A stretch of 64,000 bases of DNA from Leifsonia shinshuensis (GCF_013410375.1 NZ_JACCFL010000001.1:2976001-3040000); one strand, 5' to 3'; positions 7,198 through 16,243 are shown, counted from the first letter of the stretch. Notes: generated by a model not told the origin, from the sequence alone. Translations and numbers: made by a program.

Positions 7198-8445
7198 TCA
7201 CGGCGGCGACCAGTCGGCGCCGTCGACGCCCCAGCAGAGCGCGATCCAGCCGATCTGGAGCGCCACGGACAGCACGACCAGGCCCACCCGGTACGCGCGG
7301 CTCTTCGGGATCGCGATCGCGCCCAGCAGCGGGAACAGCGGCATCAGCAGCCGGAAGGTGCTCGACTGCGGGAAGAACACCGCGAACAGGTAGAGCGAGT
7401 AGGCCGCGATCCAGAACCGCAGGTCCACCCCGAGCCGGCGCACGGCGGGCGAGAACAGCAGCACGGCGTAGACGATGACCAGCAGCACGAGCGCGATCAC
7501 GCCGAGCCAGCCGGGCACGCCCAGCATCACGCTCGCCCACCAGTTCGCGCCCTGGAACCACGGGGTGAACGGCACCAGGTGCGTGTAGCCGATGTACGGG
7601 GCGCGCCAGGCGAGCTCGGTGTCGGTGTAGGCCGTCCACGACCCGGTGGCGACGGCCGCGATCGCCGGCCAGGCGATCCCGGCGACCGCGCTGAAGACCG
7701 CGAGCGACACGCCCAGGACCCGCTCGCGCACCGGGAACGGGTCGTCCCGCCTGTGCAGCCAGCGGTGGACGACGTGCAGCCCGACCGCCAGCGCGAACGC
7801 CAGCCCGCTCGGCCGGGTGAAGGCCATCGCCAGCACCACGGGGAACAGCCAGCCGTACCTCCGCTCGACCAGGAGCAGCAGGGCGGCGGCGAGGAGGAGC
7901 AGGTAGAGCGACTCGGCGTAGGCGAGCTGGAACAGCGGGGACACCGGGGCGAAGCAGAACAGCACGACGGCGAACATGCTGGTCGACGTCCCGAGCCCGA
8001 CGCGCAGCATCAACCGGTAGAAGACGAGCGCTGCGCCGGCGGAGCACAGCACGGACACCAGCACCGCGGCGGGCGCCCAGGACAGCCGGGTCACGAACAT
8101 CACCACGTCGACCAGCCCCGGGTAGCCGGGCAGGAAGGCCCAGGCGTTCTCCGTCACGTGCAGGCCGTCGTTCGACGGCAGCGAGGCCGGGTAGCCGCTG
8201 ACCGCGACGATGTTGTACCAGAGGCCGTCCCAGATCGTTGCGTACGAGAAGTAGTCCGGATGCGCGCCCGTCCACGGGTTCTTGCCCTGGCCCGCGGCGA
8301 AGATCAGCAGGATGACGGTCGTGACGACGCGGCTGGCGAGGAAGACGCCGAGGACGCGCACCCACCACCGCGACCACCAGGGGCCGCGCGGCGTCAGCGC
8401 CGCCTCGTCGGCCTCAGCGGGCGCCGGGACCGCTGAGCCAGGCAC
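7198..8445 (-). CDS. PIG-V-like polytopic mannosyltransferase family protein
   Basis: A 415-residue integral membrane protein with around ten hydrophobic segments. The luminal-type loop WDGLWYNIVAVSGYP after the first helix and FLPGYPGLV are typical of PIG-V and related GT-C glycosyltransferases, which take polyprenyl-phosphate sugars; W-D-G/S-x-W-Y is the usual catalytic loop. In actinobacteria such proteins probably decorate lipoglycans or cell wall glycans. Acceptor and sugar are unknown. The GTG start overlaps the end of dapE by 32 nt. That is unusually long, and the true start may be internal, but it suggests cotranscription downstream of dapE. Confidence 0.8.
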   Translation of the reverse strand: MPGSAVPAPAEADEAALTPRGPWWSRWWVRVLGVFLASRVVTTVILLIFAAGQGKNPWTGAHPDYFSYATIWDGLWYNIVAVSGYPASLPSNDGLHVTENAWAFLPGYPGLVDVVMFVTRLSWAPAAVLVSVLCSAGAALVFYRLMLRVGLGTSTSMFAVVLFCFAPVSPLFQLAYAESLYLLLLAAALLLLVERRYGWLFPVVLAMAFTRPSGLAFALAVGLHVVHRWLHRRDDPFPVRERVLGVSLAVFSAVAGIAWPAIAAVATGSWTAYTDTELAWRAPYIGYTHLVPFTPWFQGANWWASVMLGVPGWLGVIALVLLVIVYAVLLFSPAVRRLGVDLRFWIAAYSLYLFAVFFPQSSTFRLLMPLFPLLGAIAIPKSRAYRVGLVVLSVALQIGWIALCWGVDGADWSPP

Positions 8446-9496
8446 GGAGACCCGCCTCCACCGCGACGATCTGCTCCACGTCGACGCGCTCGTCGTCGGC
8501 GTGCGCCTTCAGGGGATCGCCCGGGCCGTAGTTGACCGCGGGGATGCCGAGCGCGCTGAACCGCGCGACGTCGGTCCAGCCGTACTTCGGCTTGGCGACG
8601 CCGCCGACCGCGGAGACGAACTCCTGCGCCAGCGGGGCGTCGAGGCCCGGGCGGGCGCCGTCGGCGCGGTCCACCACGGTGATGTCGTAGCCGGCGAAGA
8701 GCTCGTGCAGGTAGGCGATGGCCTCCTCCGAGCTGCGCGAGGGGGCGAACCGGTAGTTGATGTGCACCATCGCCTCGTCGGGGATGATGTTGCCCGCGAC
8801 ACCGCCGGAGACGCCGACCGCGTTCAGCCCCTCGCGGTACACCAGGCCGTCGACCTCCACGTCGCGGGCCGTGTAGCCCGCCAGCAGGTCGAGCACCGGC
8901 GCGATCTTGTGGATGGCGTTCTCGCCGACCCAGCCGCGCGCCGAGTGGGCGCGCACGCCGTACGCCCGCACCTCGACGCGGAGGTTGCCGTTGCAGCCGC
9001 CCTCCACGACGCCATTGCTCGGCTCGCCCAGGATCGCGAAGTCGCCGACGAAGAGGTCGGGACGGTTGCGGGCGAGGCGGCCGAGGCCGTTCAGCTCGGC
9101 GTTGACCTCCTCGTGGTCGTACCACATCCAGGTCACGTCGATGGCGGGGTCGGTGAGCTCGGCGGCGAGCTTGAGCTGCACGGCGACGCCGGCCTTCATG
9201 TCGACGGTGCCGCGGCCCCAGAGGTAGCGGACGCCGCCGTCCTCCTCGAACCGGGTCGGGAGGTTCTTGTTCAGCGGCACGGTGTCGATGTGGCCGGCGA
9301 TCAGCGCGCGGCGCTCGCGGCCCAGGTTCGTGCGCGCGACGACGGTGTCGCCGTCGCGGATGATCTCCAGGTGCGGCAGCGGCGAGAGCGCCGCCACGAT
9401 CGCGTCGGCGAGGGTCTTCTCGTTCCCGGACACCGACTCGATGTCGCAGATCTGCCGGGTGAGGTCGATGGACGTGGCGCTGAGGTCGAGAGGCAC
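8414..9496 (-). CDS. dapE: Succinyl-diaminopimelate desuccinylase
   Basis: A 360-residue M20 metallopeptidase-family enzyme. It hydrolyses N-succinyl-LL-2,6-diaminopimelate to LL-DAP and succinate in the lysine/peptidoglycan precursor pathway. The metal-binding pattern is visible: AGHIDTVPL (H and D ligands), GRGTVDMKAGVA (D and catalytic context), WYDHEEV (catalytic Glu pair). It is transcribed away from dapD, which makes the succinylated precursor, across only 17 bp. The GTG start is supported by TAGATT 6 nt upstream. The length matches actinobacterial DapE. Confidence 0.92.
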   Translation of the reverse strand: MPLDLSATSIDLTRQICDIESVSGNEKTLADAIVAALSPLPHLEIIRDGDTVVARTNLGRERRALIAGHIDTVPLNKNLPTRFEEDGGVRYLWGRGTVDMKAGVAVQLKLAAELTDPAIDVTWMWYDHEEVNAELNGLGRLARNRPDLFVGDFAILGEPSNGVVEGGCNGNLRVEVRAYGVRAHSARGWVGENAIHKIAPVLDLLAGYTARDVEVDGLVYREGLNAVGVSGGVAGNIIPDEAMVHINYRFAPSRSSEEAIAYLHELFAGYDITVVDRADGARPGLDAPLAQEFVSAVGGVAKPKYGWTDVARFSALGIPAVNYGPGDPLKAHADDERVDVEQIVAVEAGLRAWLSGPGAR

Positions 9497-9501
9497 GCTA
9501 C

Positions 9502-9508
9502 TAATCTA
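9502..9508. promoter_or_regulatory. Overlapping divergent leaderless -10 elements of dapD and dapE
   Basis: On the plus strand TAATCT (9502-9507) is followed by 6 nt and the dapD ATG at 9514. On the minus strand TAGATT (9508-9503) is followed by 6 nt and the dapE GTG at 9496. The two hexamers occupy nearly the same bases, so the two polymerases would compete for one site. Confidence 0.65.
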
Positions 9509-9513
9509 GGGGC

Positions 9514-10503
9514 ATGCCTTCCGACTTTCCTGACGAGTCCGCCGCGTCCGCGAACGCCCGCTCCGCCTGGGGGTACGGCCTGGCCACGATCGCCGGCGAC
9601 GGCACCGTGCTGGACACCTGGTTCCCCGAGCCGCAGCTGGGCCGCATCCCGGCCGGCCGGGAGCGCTGGATCGCCCCGGCCGAGTTCGAGGAGCTCGCCG
9701 GCGAGGACCCCCGCCGCAACGTCCGCATCGACATCGTGACGGAGGAGATCGACTTCGACGCCGCCCCCGCGTCCACGCCGGACGCGTACCTGCGCCTGCA
9801 CCTGCTCTCGCACCTGCTCGCCCGCCCGAACACGGTGAACCTGGACGGGATCTTCGCGCACCTCCCGATCGTGGCGTGGACCAACGCCGGGCCGGTCCTC
9901 CCCGCGGATCTGGACCGCCTGCGGCCGACGCTGCAGCGCGTCGGCATCCACGTGACGGGGATCGACAAGTTCCCGCGCCTGCTCGACTACGTGACCCCGG
10001 ACCGCGTCCGGATCGCCGACGCCTCCCGCGTGCGGCTCGGCGCGCACCTCGCGCCGGGGACGACCGTGATGCACGAGGGCTTCGTCAACTTCAACGCGGG
10101 CACGCTCGGCTCCTCGATGGTGGAGGGCCGCATCTCGCAGGGCGTCGTCGTCGGCGACGGCTCGGACATCGGCGGCGGCGCGTCCATCATGGGCACGCTC
10201 TCCGGCGGCGGCACCCAGCGCGTCGCGATCGGCGAGCGCGCCCTGCTCGGCGCGAACTCCGGCATCGGCATCTCGATCGGCGACGACACCGTGGTGGAGG
10301 CCGGGCTCTACGTCACGGCCGGCACGAAGGTGGTCGTGGTCGACGGCCCCGTCACCGCGGACGGCCGCCCGCAGACCGTCAAGGCCGTCGAGCTCTCGGG
10401 CGTCCCGGGCCTGCTCTTCCGCCGCAACTCCCTCACGGGCGCCGTCGAGGTCCTCCGCCGCTCCGGCACCGGCGTCGAACTGAACGCCGCCCTCCACGCC
10501 TGA
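9514..10503 (+). CDS. dapD: Tetrahydrodipicolinate N-succinyltransferase
   Basis: A 329-residue left-handed beta-helix acyltransferase of the actinobacterial DapD type. It transfers succinyl from succinyl-CoA to tetrahydrodipicolinate in DAP/lysine synthesis. Hexapeptide-repeat texture is clear from about residue 165 on ([27 protein letters not shown]), and the acceptor/CoA site segment [13 protein letters not shown] with the acidic EG pair is present. The N-terminal domain (about 1-150) is the longer actinobacterial form. Divergent to dapE across 17 bp, so the two steps of the succinylase branch are controlled together. A palindrome lies just after the stop. Confidence 0.93.
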   Translation: MPSDFPDESAASANARSAWGYGLATIAGDGTVLDTWFPEPQLGRIPAGRERWIAPAEFEELAGEDPRRNVRIDIVTEEIDFDAAPASTPDAYLRLHLLSHLLARPNTVNLDGIFAHLPIVAWTNAGPVLPADLDRLRPTLQRVGIHVTGIDKFPRLLDYVTPDRVRIADASRVRLGAHLAPGTTVMHEGFVNFNAGTLGSSMVEGRISQGVVVGDGSDIGGGASIMGTLSGGGTQRVAIGERALLGANSGIGISIGDDTVVEAGLYVTAGTKVVVVDGPVTADGRPQTVKAVELSGVPGLLFRRNSLTGAVEVLRRSGTGVELNAALHA

Positions 10504-10511
10504 CCCCCTCA

Positions 10512-10573
10512 ATCCGTTCCGGACTTGTGTACGCGACACGCCGTGTGCGCGCGTACATAAGTCCGGAACGGAT
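10512..10573. repeat. 62-bp palindrome between convergent dapD and bkd E2
   Basis: Arms 10512-10535 and 10550-10573 pair at 23 of 24 positions; the 14-nt centre itself contains ACAC/GTGT pairing around GCC. It sits 8 nt after the dapD stop and 6 nt before the end of the E2 gene. It can act as a terminator for both. The central segment contains GACACGCCG, similar to the AACACGCCG core of the repeats at 39.9 and 54.4 kb. Confidence 0.8.
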
Positions 10574-10579
10574 GGATGG

Positions 10580-12013
10580 CTAGACGAGGGTGAGGACCGA
10601 GGCGGGGTCGGCGAGGATGCGGCCGATGTCGGCGAGGAAGCGCGAGCCCTGCTCGCCGTCCACGATCCGGTGGTCGAACGTCAGCGCGAGCGTGAGCACG
10701 TCGCGCAGCGCGATCTCGCCATGGTGCTCCCACGGCTGACGCCGTACGGCTCCGACGGCCAGGATCGCGGCCTCCCCCGGCGTCAGGATCGGCGTGCCGG
10801 CGTCCACGCCGAAGACGCCCACGTTCGTGATCGTGATCGTCCCGCCGGTGAGTGCGCTCGGCGGCGTCTTGCCCGAGCGGGCGGTCACCGCGAGGTCGCG
10901 GATCGCGCCGGACAGCTCGGCCAGCGAGTGGCCGTCGGCGTCGCGGATGACCGGCACCAGCAGCCCGCGCGGGGTCGCCGCGGCGATGCCGAGGTTGATC
11001 GCGCGGGTCTGCACGATCTCCTGTGCGGCCTCGTCCCACTTCGAGTTGACCTCGGGCGTGCGCCGCGCCGCCAGGCACAGCGCCTTCGCGACCACGGCGA
11101 GGAGGCCGGGGCGCGCGTCGGCGAGGTCGGGGCGGGCGCGTAGGCGCTCGATCAGCTCGGTCGTCGGCGTGATGTCGACGGTGAGGAAGACCGTGGCCTG
11201 CGGGGCGCCGAACGCGCTGCGGACCATCGCGTCGGCCGTGGCCTTGCGGACGCCCTTGATCGGGATGCGGAGCTCGTCCGGCGTGCTCCCGGCCGGGGCG
11301 ACCGCCGCGGGCGCGGCGGCTGCCGTCTCGAAGGCATCGAGGTCGGCCCGTGTCACCAGACCGCGGTCGCCGGTGCCGGTGACGGCCGCGAGGTCGATGC
11401 CGCGCTCGCGGGCGAGCTTGCGGACGGGCGGCGTCGCGCGCGGGCGCTCCGGGACGGCGGTGTCGCTCGCCGCCGCGGACGGTGCGGCTGACACGGACAC
11501 TGCGGGCGCGGAGTGCGCGGCGACCGATGCCGACGCCGCCTGGCCGGAGGCGGCCGGTGCCGACGCGACCTGGCCGGAGGCGGCCGGCTGGACGGCGACC
11601 GACTGCGACGCGGCGGGTTGCGCCGCGAGTCCCGGACGCGCCCGCCGCGCGGGCCGCCCCTTCGCATCCGGCCGTGCGCCGTAGCCCACGAGGACCGGCT
11701 CGCGCGTCTCCGCCGACCCGGCGTCCTCCGACGGCGCCGCGGCGGGCGCCCCCGGCTCGGCCCCGGCCGGCCCCGCCACCTCGAACGCGACCAGCGGCTC
11801 CCCCACCGCCACGGTCACGCCGGGCTCGACGTACAGCCGGGACACCGTCCCCTCGTACGGCGCGGGCAGCTCGACCAGCGCCTTGGCGGTCTCCACCTCG
11901 GCGATGATCTGGTTGAGCCGCACCGTATCGCCGACGGCGACGTGCCAGCTCACCAGCTCCGACTCGGTCAGTCCCTCGCCGAGGTCCGGGAGCGCGAAGT
12001 CCTTGACCGCCAT
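10580..12013 (-). CDS. bkdC: Branched-chain 2-oxoacid dehydrogenase complex E2 (dihydrolipoamide acyltransferase)
   Basis: A 477-residue E2 core. Domains in order: one lipoyl domain (1-80) with the lipoylated lysine K44 in ETAKALVELP; a long Ala/Ser/Val/Gln linker with two near-identical 30-bp DNA units (11528-11587); a peripheral subunit-binding domain (PPVRKLARERGIDLAAVTGTG); and a C-terminal catalytic domain ending with DHRIVDGEQG, the acyltransferase motif. One lipoyl domain and the E1 alpha/beta partners fit a bkd-type complex rather than AceEF. The ATG overlaps the E1 beta stop (TGATG). It would make acyl-CoA primers from branched-chain 2-oxoacids, for example for branched fatty acids. 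Confidence 0.9.
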   Translation of the reverse strand: MAVKDFALPDLGEGLTESELVSWHVAVGDTVRLNQIIAEVETAKALVELPAPYEGTVSRLYVEPGVTVAVGEPLVAFEVAGPAGAEPGAPAAAPSEDAGSAETREPVLVGYGARPDAKGRPARRARPGLAAQPAASQSVAVQPAASGQVASAPAASGQAASASVAAHSAPAVSVSAAPSAAASDTAVPERPRATPPVRKLARERGIDLAAVTGTGDRGLVTRADLDAFETAAAAPAAVAPAGSTPDELRIPIKGVRKATADAMVRSAFGAPQATVFLTVDITPTTELIERLRARPDLADARPGLLAVVAKALCLAARRTPEVNSKWDEAAQEIVQTRAINLGIAAATPRGLLVPVIRDADGHSLAELSGAIRDLAVTARSGKTPPSALTGGTITITNVGVFGVDAGTPILTPGEAAILAVGAVRRQPWEHHGEIALRDVLTLALTFDHRIVDGEQGSRFLADIGRILADPASVLTLV

Positions 12014-13023
12014 CAGTCCTCCACTCCGCTGAGCGAGTTCGGGCGGTCCATCGCGCGGTCGATGCCGTCGAGGATCCGGTCCAGGTCGGGCAGGTGGTGC
12101 GCTTCCAGCCGGGCAGGCGGGTACGGGATGTCGTGGCCGGTGATCCGCACCGGCGCGTGCTCCAGGTGGTAGAAGCAGCGCTCGGTGATCGACGCCGAGA
12201 TCTCCGCCCCGAGCCCGCCGGACAGCGCGGCCTCGTGGGTGACCACCAGGCGGCCGGTCTTCCTGACCGACGCCGCGACCGTGTCGAGGTCGAGCGGGGA
12301 CAGCGAGCGGAGGTCGACGACCTCCACCGAGATACCCTCGTCCTCCGCCGCGAGGGCCGCGTCCGTCGCCATCTGCACCAGGCCGCCGTACGTCACGAGC
12401 GTGACATCGCTGCCGGACGCGACGACCCGGGCGGTGCCCATCGGCCGGGCGTCCTCGAGCGCGGCGTCCTCGTCCACGTCGCCCTTCGCGTGGTAGCGCC
12501 GCTTGGGCTCGAAGAACAGCACGGGGTCGTCGGAGGCGATCGCCTGCCGGATGAGCGTGTAGGCGTCCTGCGGGGTCGACGGGCTCACGACGCGCAGCCC
12601 GGCGGCATGCGCGAAGTAGGCCTCCGGCGAGTCGGAGTGGTGCTCCGCCGCGCCGATGCCGCCCGCGAACGGCACCCGGATCGTGATCGGCATGCGCACG
12701 GCGCCCGCGGTGCGGTAGTGCATGCGGGCCACCTGGCTGACGATCTGGTCGAACGCCGGGTAGATGAACCCGTCGAACTGGATCTCCACAACGGGACGCA
12801 GCCCCTTGTACGCCATCCCGACGGCGGTGCCCAGGATGCCCGACTCGGCGAGCGGCGAGTCCATGACCCGGCGCGGGCCGAACTCGGTCTGCAGGCCGTC
12901 CGTCACGCGGAACACGCCGCCGAGGGTGCCGATGTCCTCGCCCATGAGGACGACCCGGTCGTCCTCGGCCAGCGAGCGGCGGAGGCCGGCGTTGATGGCC
13001 TTGGCCATGGTGAGCGCTGTCAT
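12013..13023 (-). CDS. bkdB: Branched-chain 2-oxoacid dehydrogenase E1 beta subunit
   Basis: A 336-residue transketolase-like E1 beta. The visible pattern includes LMGEDIGTLGGVFRVTDGL, PLAESGILGTAVGMAYKGLRPVVEIQF and PTTIRVPF-like PITIRVPFAGGIG. It joins E1 alpha to form the heterotetrameric, thiamine-diphosphate-dependent decarboxylase of the complex. The start ATG overlaps the E1 alpha stop (ATGA), so translation is coupled. Branched-chain specificity is inferred from family likeness and from the divergent Lrp regulator; pyruvate or acetoin specificity is not excluded. Confidence 0.9.
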   Translation of the reverse strand: MTALTMAKAINAGLRRSLAEDDRVVLMGEDIGTLGGVFRVTDGLQTEFGPRRVMDSPLAESGILGTAVGMAYKGLRPVVEIQFDGFIYPAFDQIVSQVARMHYRTAGAVRMPITIRVPFAGGIGAAEHHSDSPEAYFAHAAGLRVVSPSTPQDAYTLIRQAIASDDPVLFFEPKRRYHAKGDVDEDAALEDARPMGTARVVASGSDVTLVTYGGLVQMATDAALAAEDEGISVEVVDLRSLSPLDLDTVAASVRKTGRLVVTHEAALSGGLGAEISASITERCFYHLEHAPVRITGHDIPYPPARLEAHHLPDLDRILDGIDRAMDRPNSLSGVED

Positions 13024-14150
13024 CGGTCACCGCCGACGAACGTGCGCAGGTAGCGCGAGTAGTGGTCCCGCTCCCGGGCGAGGCCGGTGTGCGGCTCGGC
13101 GTACACGTTGTCGAAGACCGACAGCGGGTCCGGGTCCTGGAGCGCGACGACGCCCTGGCGCATCTCGGCCGCGACGCGGTCGGCGTGCTCCTGGATGGCG
13201 GTGAGGCGCTCCGGCGTGAGCAGCCCCTCGGCGGCGAGGTGGGCCTCCACGCGGGCGATCGGGTCTTTCGCGCGCCACTCGTCGAGCTCGGCCGGGTCGC
13301 GGTAGCGGCTCGGGTCGTCGGCGGTGGTGTGCGGTCCCATCCGGTAGGTGACGGCCTCGATGAAGGTCGGGCCGCCGCCGCTGCGGGCGCGGTCGAGGGC
13401 GGAGCGGGTCACGGCCATGACCGCGAGCACGTCGTTGCCGTCCACGCGGACGCTCGGCACGCCGAAACCGGGGGCGCGCTCGGCGATCGGGCGCTGCGCC
13501 TGCAGGCCGACCGGCTCGGAGATCGCGTACTGGTTGTTCTGGCAGAAGAAGATGACCGGGGCGGCGTAGGTCGCGGCGAAGATCAGCGCCTCGTTGACGT
13601 CGCCCTCGGAGGTCGCTCCGTCGCCGAAGTAGGCGATGGAGGCCGCGTCGGTGCCGTCGGCCTGGATGCCGATCGCGTAGCCGGTGGCGTGCAGCGTCTG
13701 CGCGCCGATGATGACCTGCGGGGTCGCCATGTTGATGTCGTACGGGTTCCAGCCGCTCTGCGTGGTGCCGCGCCAGACGCGCAGCAGGTCAACGAGGCCG
13801 GCGCCGCGGCAGTAGGCCACGCCGTGCTCGCGGTAGCTGGAGAAGACGAAGTCGTCGCGGCGCAGCGCGCGGCCGGAGCCGATCTGGGCGGCCTCCTGGC
13901 CGAGCAGCGGCGGCCACAGGCCCAGCTCGCCCTGACGCTGAAGCGCGGTGGCCTCGGAGTCGATGCGGCGGATGACGACCATGTCCTCGTAGAGGTCGAG
14001 GAGCTGCTGCGGGCCGATGTCGGAGACCCAGGCGTCGAAGCGGACGTCGCTGGTGCGCACGCCCTCGGGAGTCAGCAGCCGGACGGTGTCCGCACCGGCC
14101 GGGAGGTGGACGTCGTCCAGTCGGGTGTCGGGCTGATTGTCGATCGTCAC
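13020..14150 (-). CDS. bkdA: Branched-chain 2-oxoacid dehydrogenase E1 alpha subunit
   Basis: A 376-residue ThDP-binding E1 alpha. The sequence shows RRIDSEATALQRQGELGLWPPLLGQEAAQIG, the ThDP/Mg motif GDGATSEGDVNEALIFA and NNQYAIS, which are standard for this subunit. First gene of the bkdABC operon. The GTG start has no strong ribosome site nearby; a weak GAAGG lies about 12 nt upstream. The 183-bp gap to the divergent Lrp gene must hold the operon promoter and probable regulator sites. No E3 (lipoamide dehydrogenase) gene is in the window, so E3 is presumably shared. Confidence 0.9.
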   Translation of the reverse strand: MTIDNQPDTRLDDVHLPAGADTVRLLTPEGVRTSDVRFDAWVSDIGPQQLLDLYEDMVVIRRIDSEATALQRQGELGLWPPLLGQEAAQIGSGRALRRDDFVFSSYREHGVAYCRGAGLVDLLRVWRGTTQSGWNPYDINMATPQVIIGAQTLHATGYAIGIQADGTDAASIAYFGDGATSEGDVNEALIFAATYAAPVIFFCQNNQYAISEPVGLQAQRPIAERAPGFGVPSVRVDGNDVLAVMAVTRSALDRARSGGGPTFIEAVTYRMGPHTTADDPSRYRDPAELDEWRAKDPIARVEAHLAAEGLLTPERLTAIQEHADRVAAEMRQGVVALQDPDPLSVFDNVYAEPHTGLARERDHYSRYLRTFVGGDR

Positions 14151-14320
14151 GGTTCACGCAACCTTCACTCTCGCGTCCGGCCCGCCCGCTTGTGGCGCGC
14201 GCGACCGGCTTCCGGCCTCCTTGCCGGAATTACTCGAAAGGCTACGCTCCACGTTCAGCGCGCACAACCAACGGCGTGTCGACCGTGCACACTGCACTGT
14301 CCGGGCTTCCGGCGAGGTGC

Positions 14321-14326
14321 TAGCTT
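14321..14326 (+). promoter_or_regulatory. Leaderless -10 element, Lrp regulator
   Basis: TAGCTT, then 7 nt, then ATG 14334. It lies in the 183-bp gap shared with the bkd operon, where the Lrp protein would be expected to bind. Confidence 0.55.
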
Positions 14327-14333
14327 TCACACT

Positions 14334-14798
14334 ATGCGCACGTTCGACAGCACCGACCGGCGGATCCTCGTCGCGCTCGCGGACGACCCCCGGTCGACCA
14401 ACGTCTCCCTCGCCGACCGGCTGGGGCTCAGCCGCAACACGGTGCAGGCGCGGGTGGCCGAACTGGAGCGGAGCGGGGCCTTCCTGTCCTTCGAGCGGCG
14501 CATCTCCCCCACCGCCGCCGGCTACCCGCTGGCGGCCTTTGTGACGGTGCACGTGCAGCAGCAGAAGCTGGCCGCGATCGTCGAGCACCTGGCCGGGATC
14601 CCCGAGATCGTGCAGGCGCACGGGCTGTCCGGGCCGTCCGACCTGCTGCTGCGCGTCGTCTGCACGGACGCGGAGGACCTGTTCCGCATCACGGGCGCGA
14701 TCCAGTCCACCGACGGGGTGGAGCGTGCCGAGACCTCCCTCGACATGGGCGAGCTGATCCCGTACCGGCTGCGGCCGCTGCTGACACGGGACGCCTAG
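14334..14798 (+). CDS. Lrp/AsnC-family regulator, probable bkd regulator
   Basis: A 154-residue Lrp/AsnC protein: N-terminal winged helix (FDSTDRRILVALADDPRSTNVSLADRLGLSRNTVQARVAELERSG region) and a C-terminal RAM ligand-binding domain (about 65-150). It is divergent from bkdABC, an arrangement known for BkdR, which senses branched-chain amino acids and activates bkd genes. Assignment to bkd control rests on position. A leaderless start is likely (TAGCTT 7 nt upstream). The low-GC island begins just after this gene. Confidence 0.87.
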   Translation: MRTFDSTDRRILVALADDPRSTNVSLADRLGLSRNTVQARVAELERSGAFLSFERRISPTAAGYPLAAFVTVHVQQQKLAAIVEHLAGIPEIVQAHGLSGPSDLLLRVVCTDAEDLFRITGAIQSTDGVERAETSLDMGELIPYRLRPLLTRDA

Positions 14799-14862
14799 CC
14801 CGACCCGATGGATTCGACCAGCAGGGAGGGGCCTCGCGACTCTGCTTCCACTGCGGGTGCGG

Positions 14863-16233
14863 TCAGGTGGTGGCGGGTTCCGACTCCGGCGACTCAGACC
14901 GCCGTGGCAGGACAGCGCGCATGCGTGAGAGTCCAAGTGCCGTGATCGCCAAGACACCTCCGGTGATGGCGACCCACGACGCCTGGAGGTACCCGTCGAG
15001 ACCGAGGCCCGCTGTTCCGACAGCTGCGACTCCGAGGAGATAACCCGCTTGCCTTCCCGCGTTCGCGAGAGCGCTGACCACACCGGCGGCGCCTGCCGGC
15101 GCGGCTCCGGTTGCGAGGTTCAGGTGCGGAGGTGACGCGATCCCGAATCCGATTCCGATGATCAGAAGGGAGGCTGCGACGATGATCGGCCCCTCGAATA
15201 CTCCGGAGAGGAGGGCCGCGCTGGCCCCGATGGTCGCTACCACGATGCCGATCATGGTGGGAACGAAGGCAGACCTGCGTTTGGCGAGCTTCGCGACGAG
15301 GATGGGAAGCGCGAAAACGGGGACTCCGGCAGGCAGGAGCCACAGTCCCGCAGAAAGAGCATCCATCTGCAGCACCTTCTGAAAATAGAGGTTCGCCGCG
15401 AACAGGGCGCCGTAGAAGAGGATGAACATGAACGTCCCGGCGAGGACCACGAGATTCAGGTTCTTCGCGTGTAACACCGATCGCGGCAACAACGGACTGG
15501 ACACCGACCGCTCGATGAAGAGGAAGATCGCTCCTGCTCCGACCGCGACGACGCATGCCGTGATGCTCGCGGCCGTGAGGTGACGGTTTTCGCTGAGGTC
15601 GATGACACCGAAGGTCAGGGCGCCGAGAGCCAACGCGAAGCTCAGCAATCCCGGGATATCGAGCTTACGGGTGCTCGCGACCCCCGCCGCGATGCGCCGG
15701 CCCAGAAAGAGGGTGACCACGGCAATCGGTACGTTGAGCAAGAAGATGGATCGCCAACCGAGGGTGTCGACTAGAAGCCCGCCAAGAGTGGGTCCGAACG
15801 CCTGCGGGCTCGCCGTCACCGTGGCGATGAGAGCGATAGCTTTGCCTCGTTGGGCTTGATCCGTGAAGTGCGTGACGACGACCGTCAATGTGGCAGGGAT
15901 GAGCAGAGCTCCGCCGATCCCCTGGAGGGTGCGACCGACGATGAGGAGGTTGGCGTCGCTCACAATCGCGCACGCCATCGAGGCCACAGCGAAGATCGCG
16001 ACGCCGATGTGGAAGATGCGCTTGGCGCCGAAACGGTCGATCAGTCCTCCGCCGGCGAGCAGGAGTGCGGTCATGACCAGGACATAGGCGTCGATCATCC
16101 AGCGCTGCTGCGCTCCCGACGCGTTGGTTTCCAGTGCGATCGACGGGAGCGCGACATTCAGGACAGAGGTGTCGAGAATGACCATTCCATAGCCGAGGCA
16201 GGCCGCCCAAAGAATAGCTGTTGATTGTTTCAT
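14863..16233 (-). CDS. MFS drug/metabolite exporter (DHA2, EmrB/QacA type)
   Basis: A 456-residue transporter with about fourteen hydrophobic segments. The first helix carries LDTSVLNVALPSI, the hallmark of the DHA2 14-helix family, followed by WMIDAYVLVMTALLLAGGGLIDRFGAKR and GRTLQGIGGALLIPATL. DHA2 members are proton-driven exporters of drugs or endogenous products. It is last in a four-gene minus-strand operon (gap of 10 nt to the old yellow enzyme gene), so export of the product of that operon is the simplest reading; self-resistance is the same idea. Base composition and codon choice are less GC-rich than in flanking genes, which suggests acquisition by transfer. Confidence 0.88.
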   Translation of the reverse strand: MKQSTAILWAACLGYGMVILDTSVLNVALPSIALETNASGAQQRWMIDAYVLVMTALLLAGGGLIDRFGAKRIFHIGVAIFAVASMACAIVSDANLLIVGRTLQGIGGALLIPATLTVVVTHFTDQAQRGKAIALIATVTASPQAFGPTLGGLLVDTLGWRSIFLLNVPIAVVTLFLGRRIAAGVASTRKLDIPGLLSFALALGALTFGVIDLSENRHLTAASITACVVAVGAGAIFLFIERSVSSPLLPRSVLHAKNLNLVVLAGTFMFILFYGALFAANLYFQKVLQMDALSAGLWLLPAGVPVFALPILVAKLAKRRSAFVPTMIGIVVATIGASAALLSGVFEGPIIVAASLLIIGIGFGIASPPHLNLATGAAPAGAAGVVSALANAGRQAGYLLGVAAVGTAGLGLDGYLQASWVAITGGVLAITALGLSRMRAVLPRRSESPESEPATT

Positions 16234-16243
16234 CGGATTGGTC

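Noticed and set aside
14151..14333. A small gene in the bkd/Lrp gap
   Set aside because: Open frames there are extensions of shadows; the region is better explained by divergent promoters.
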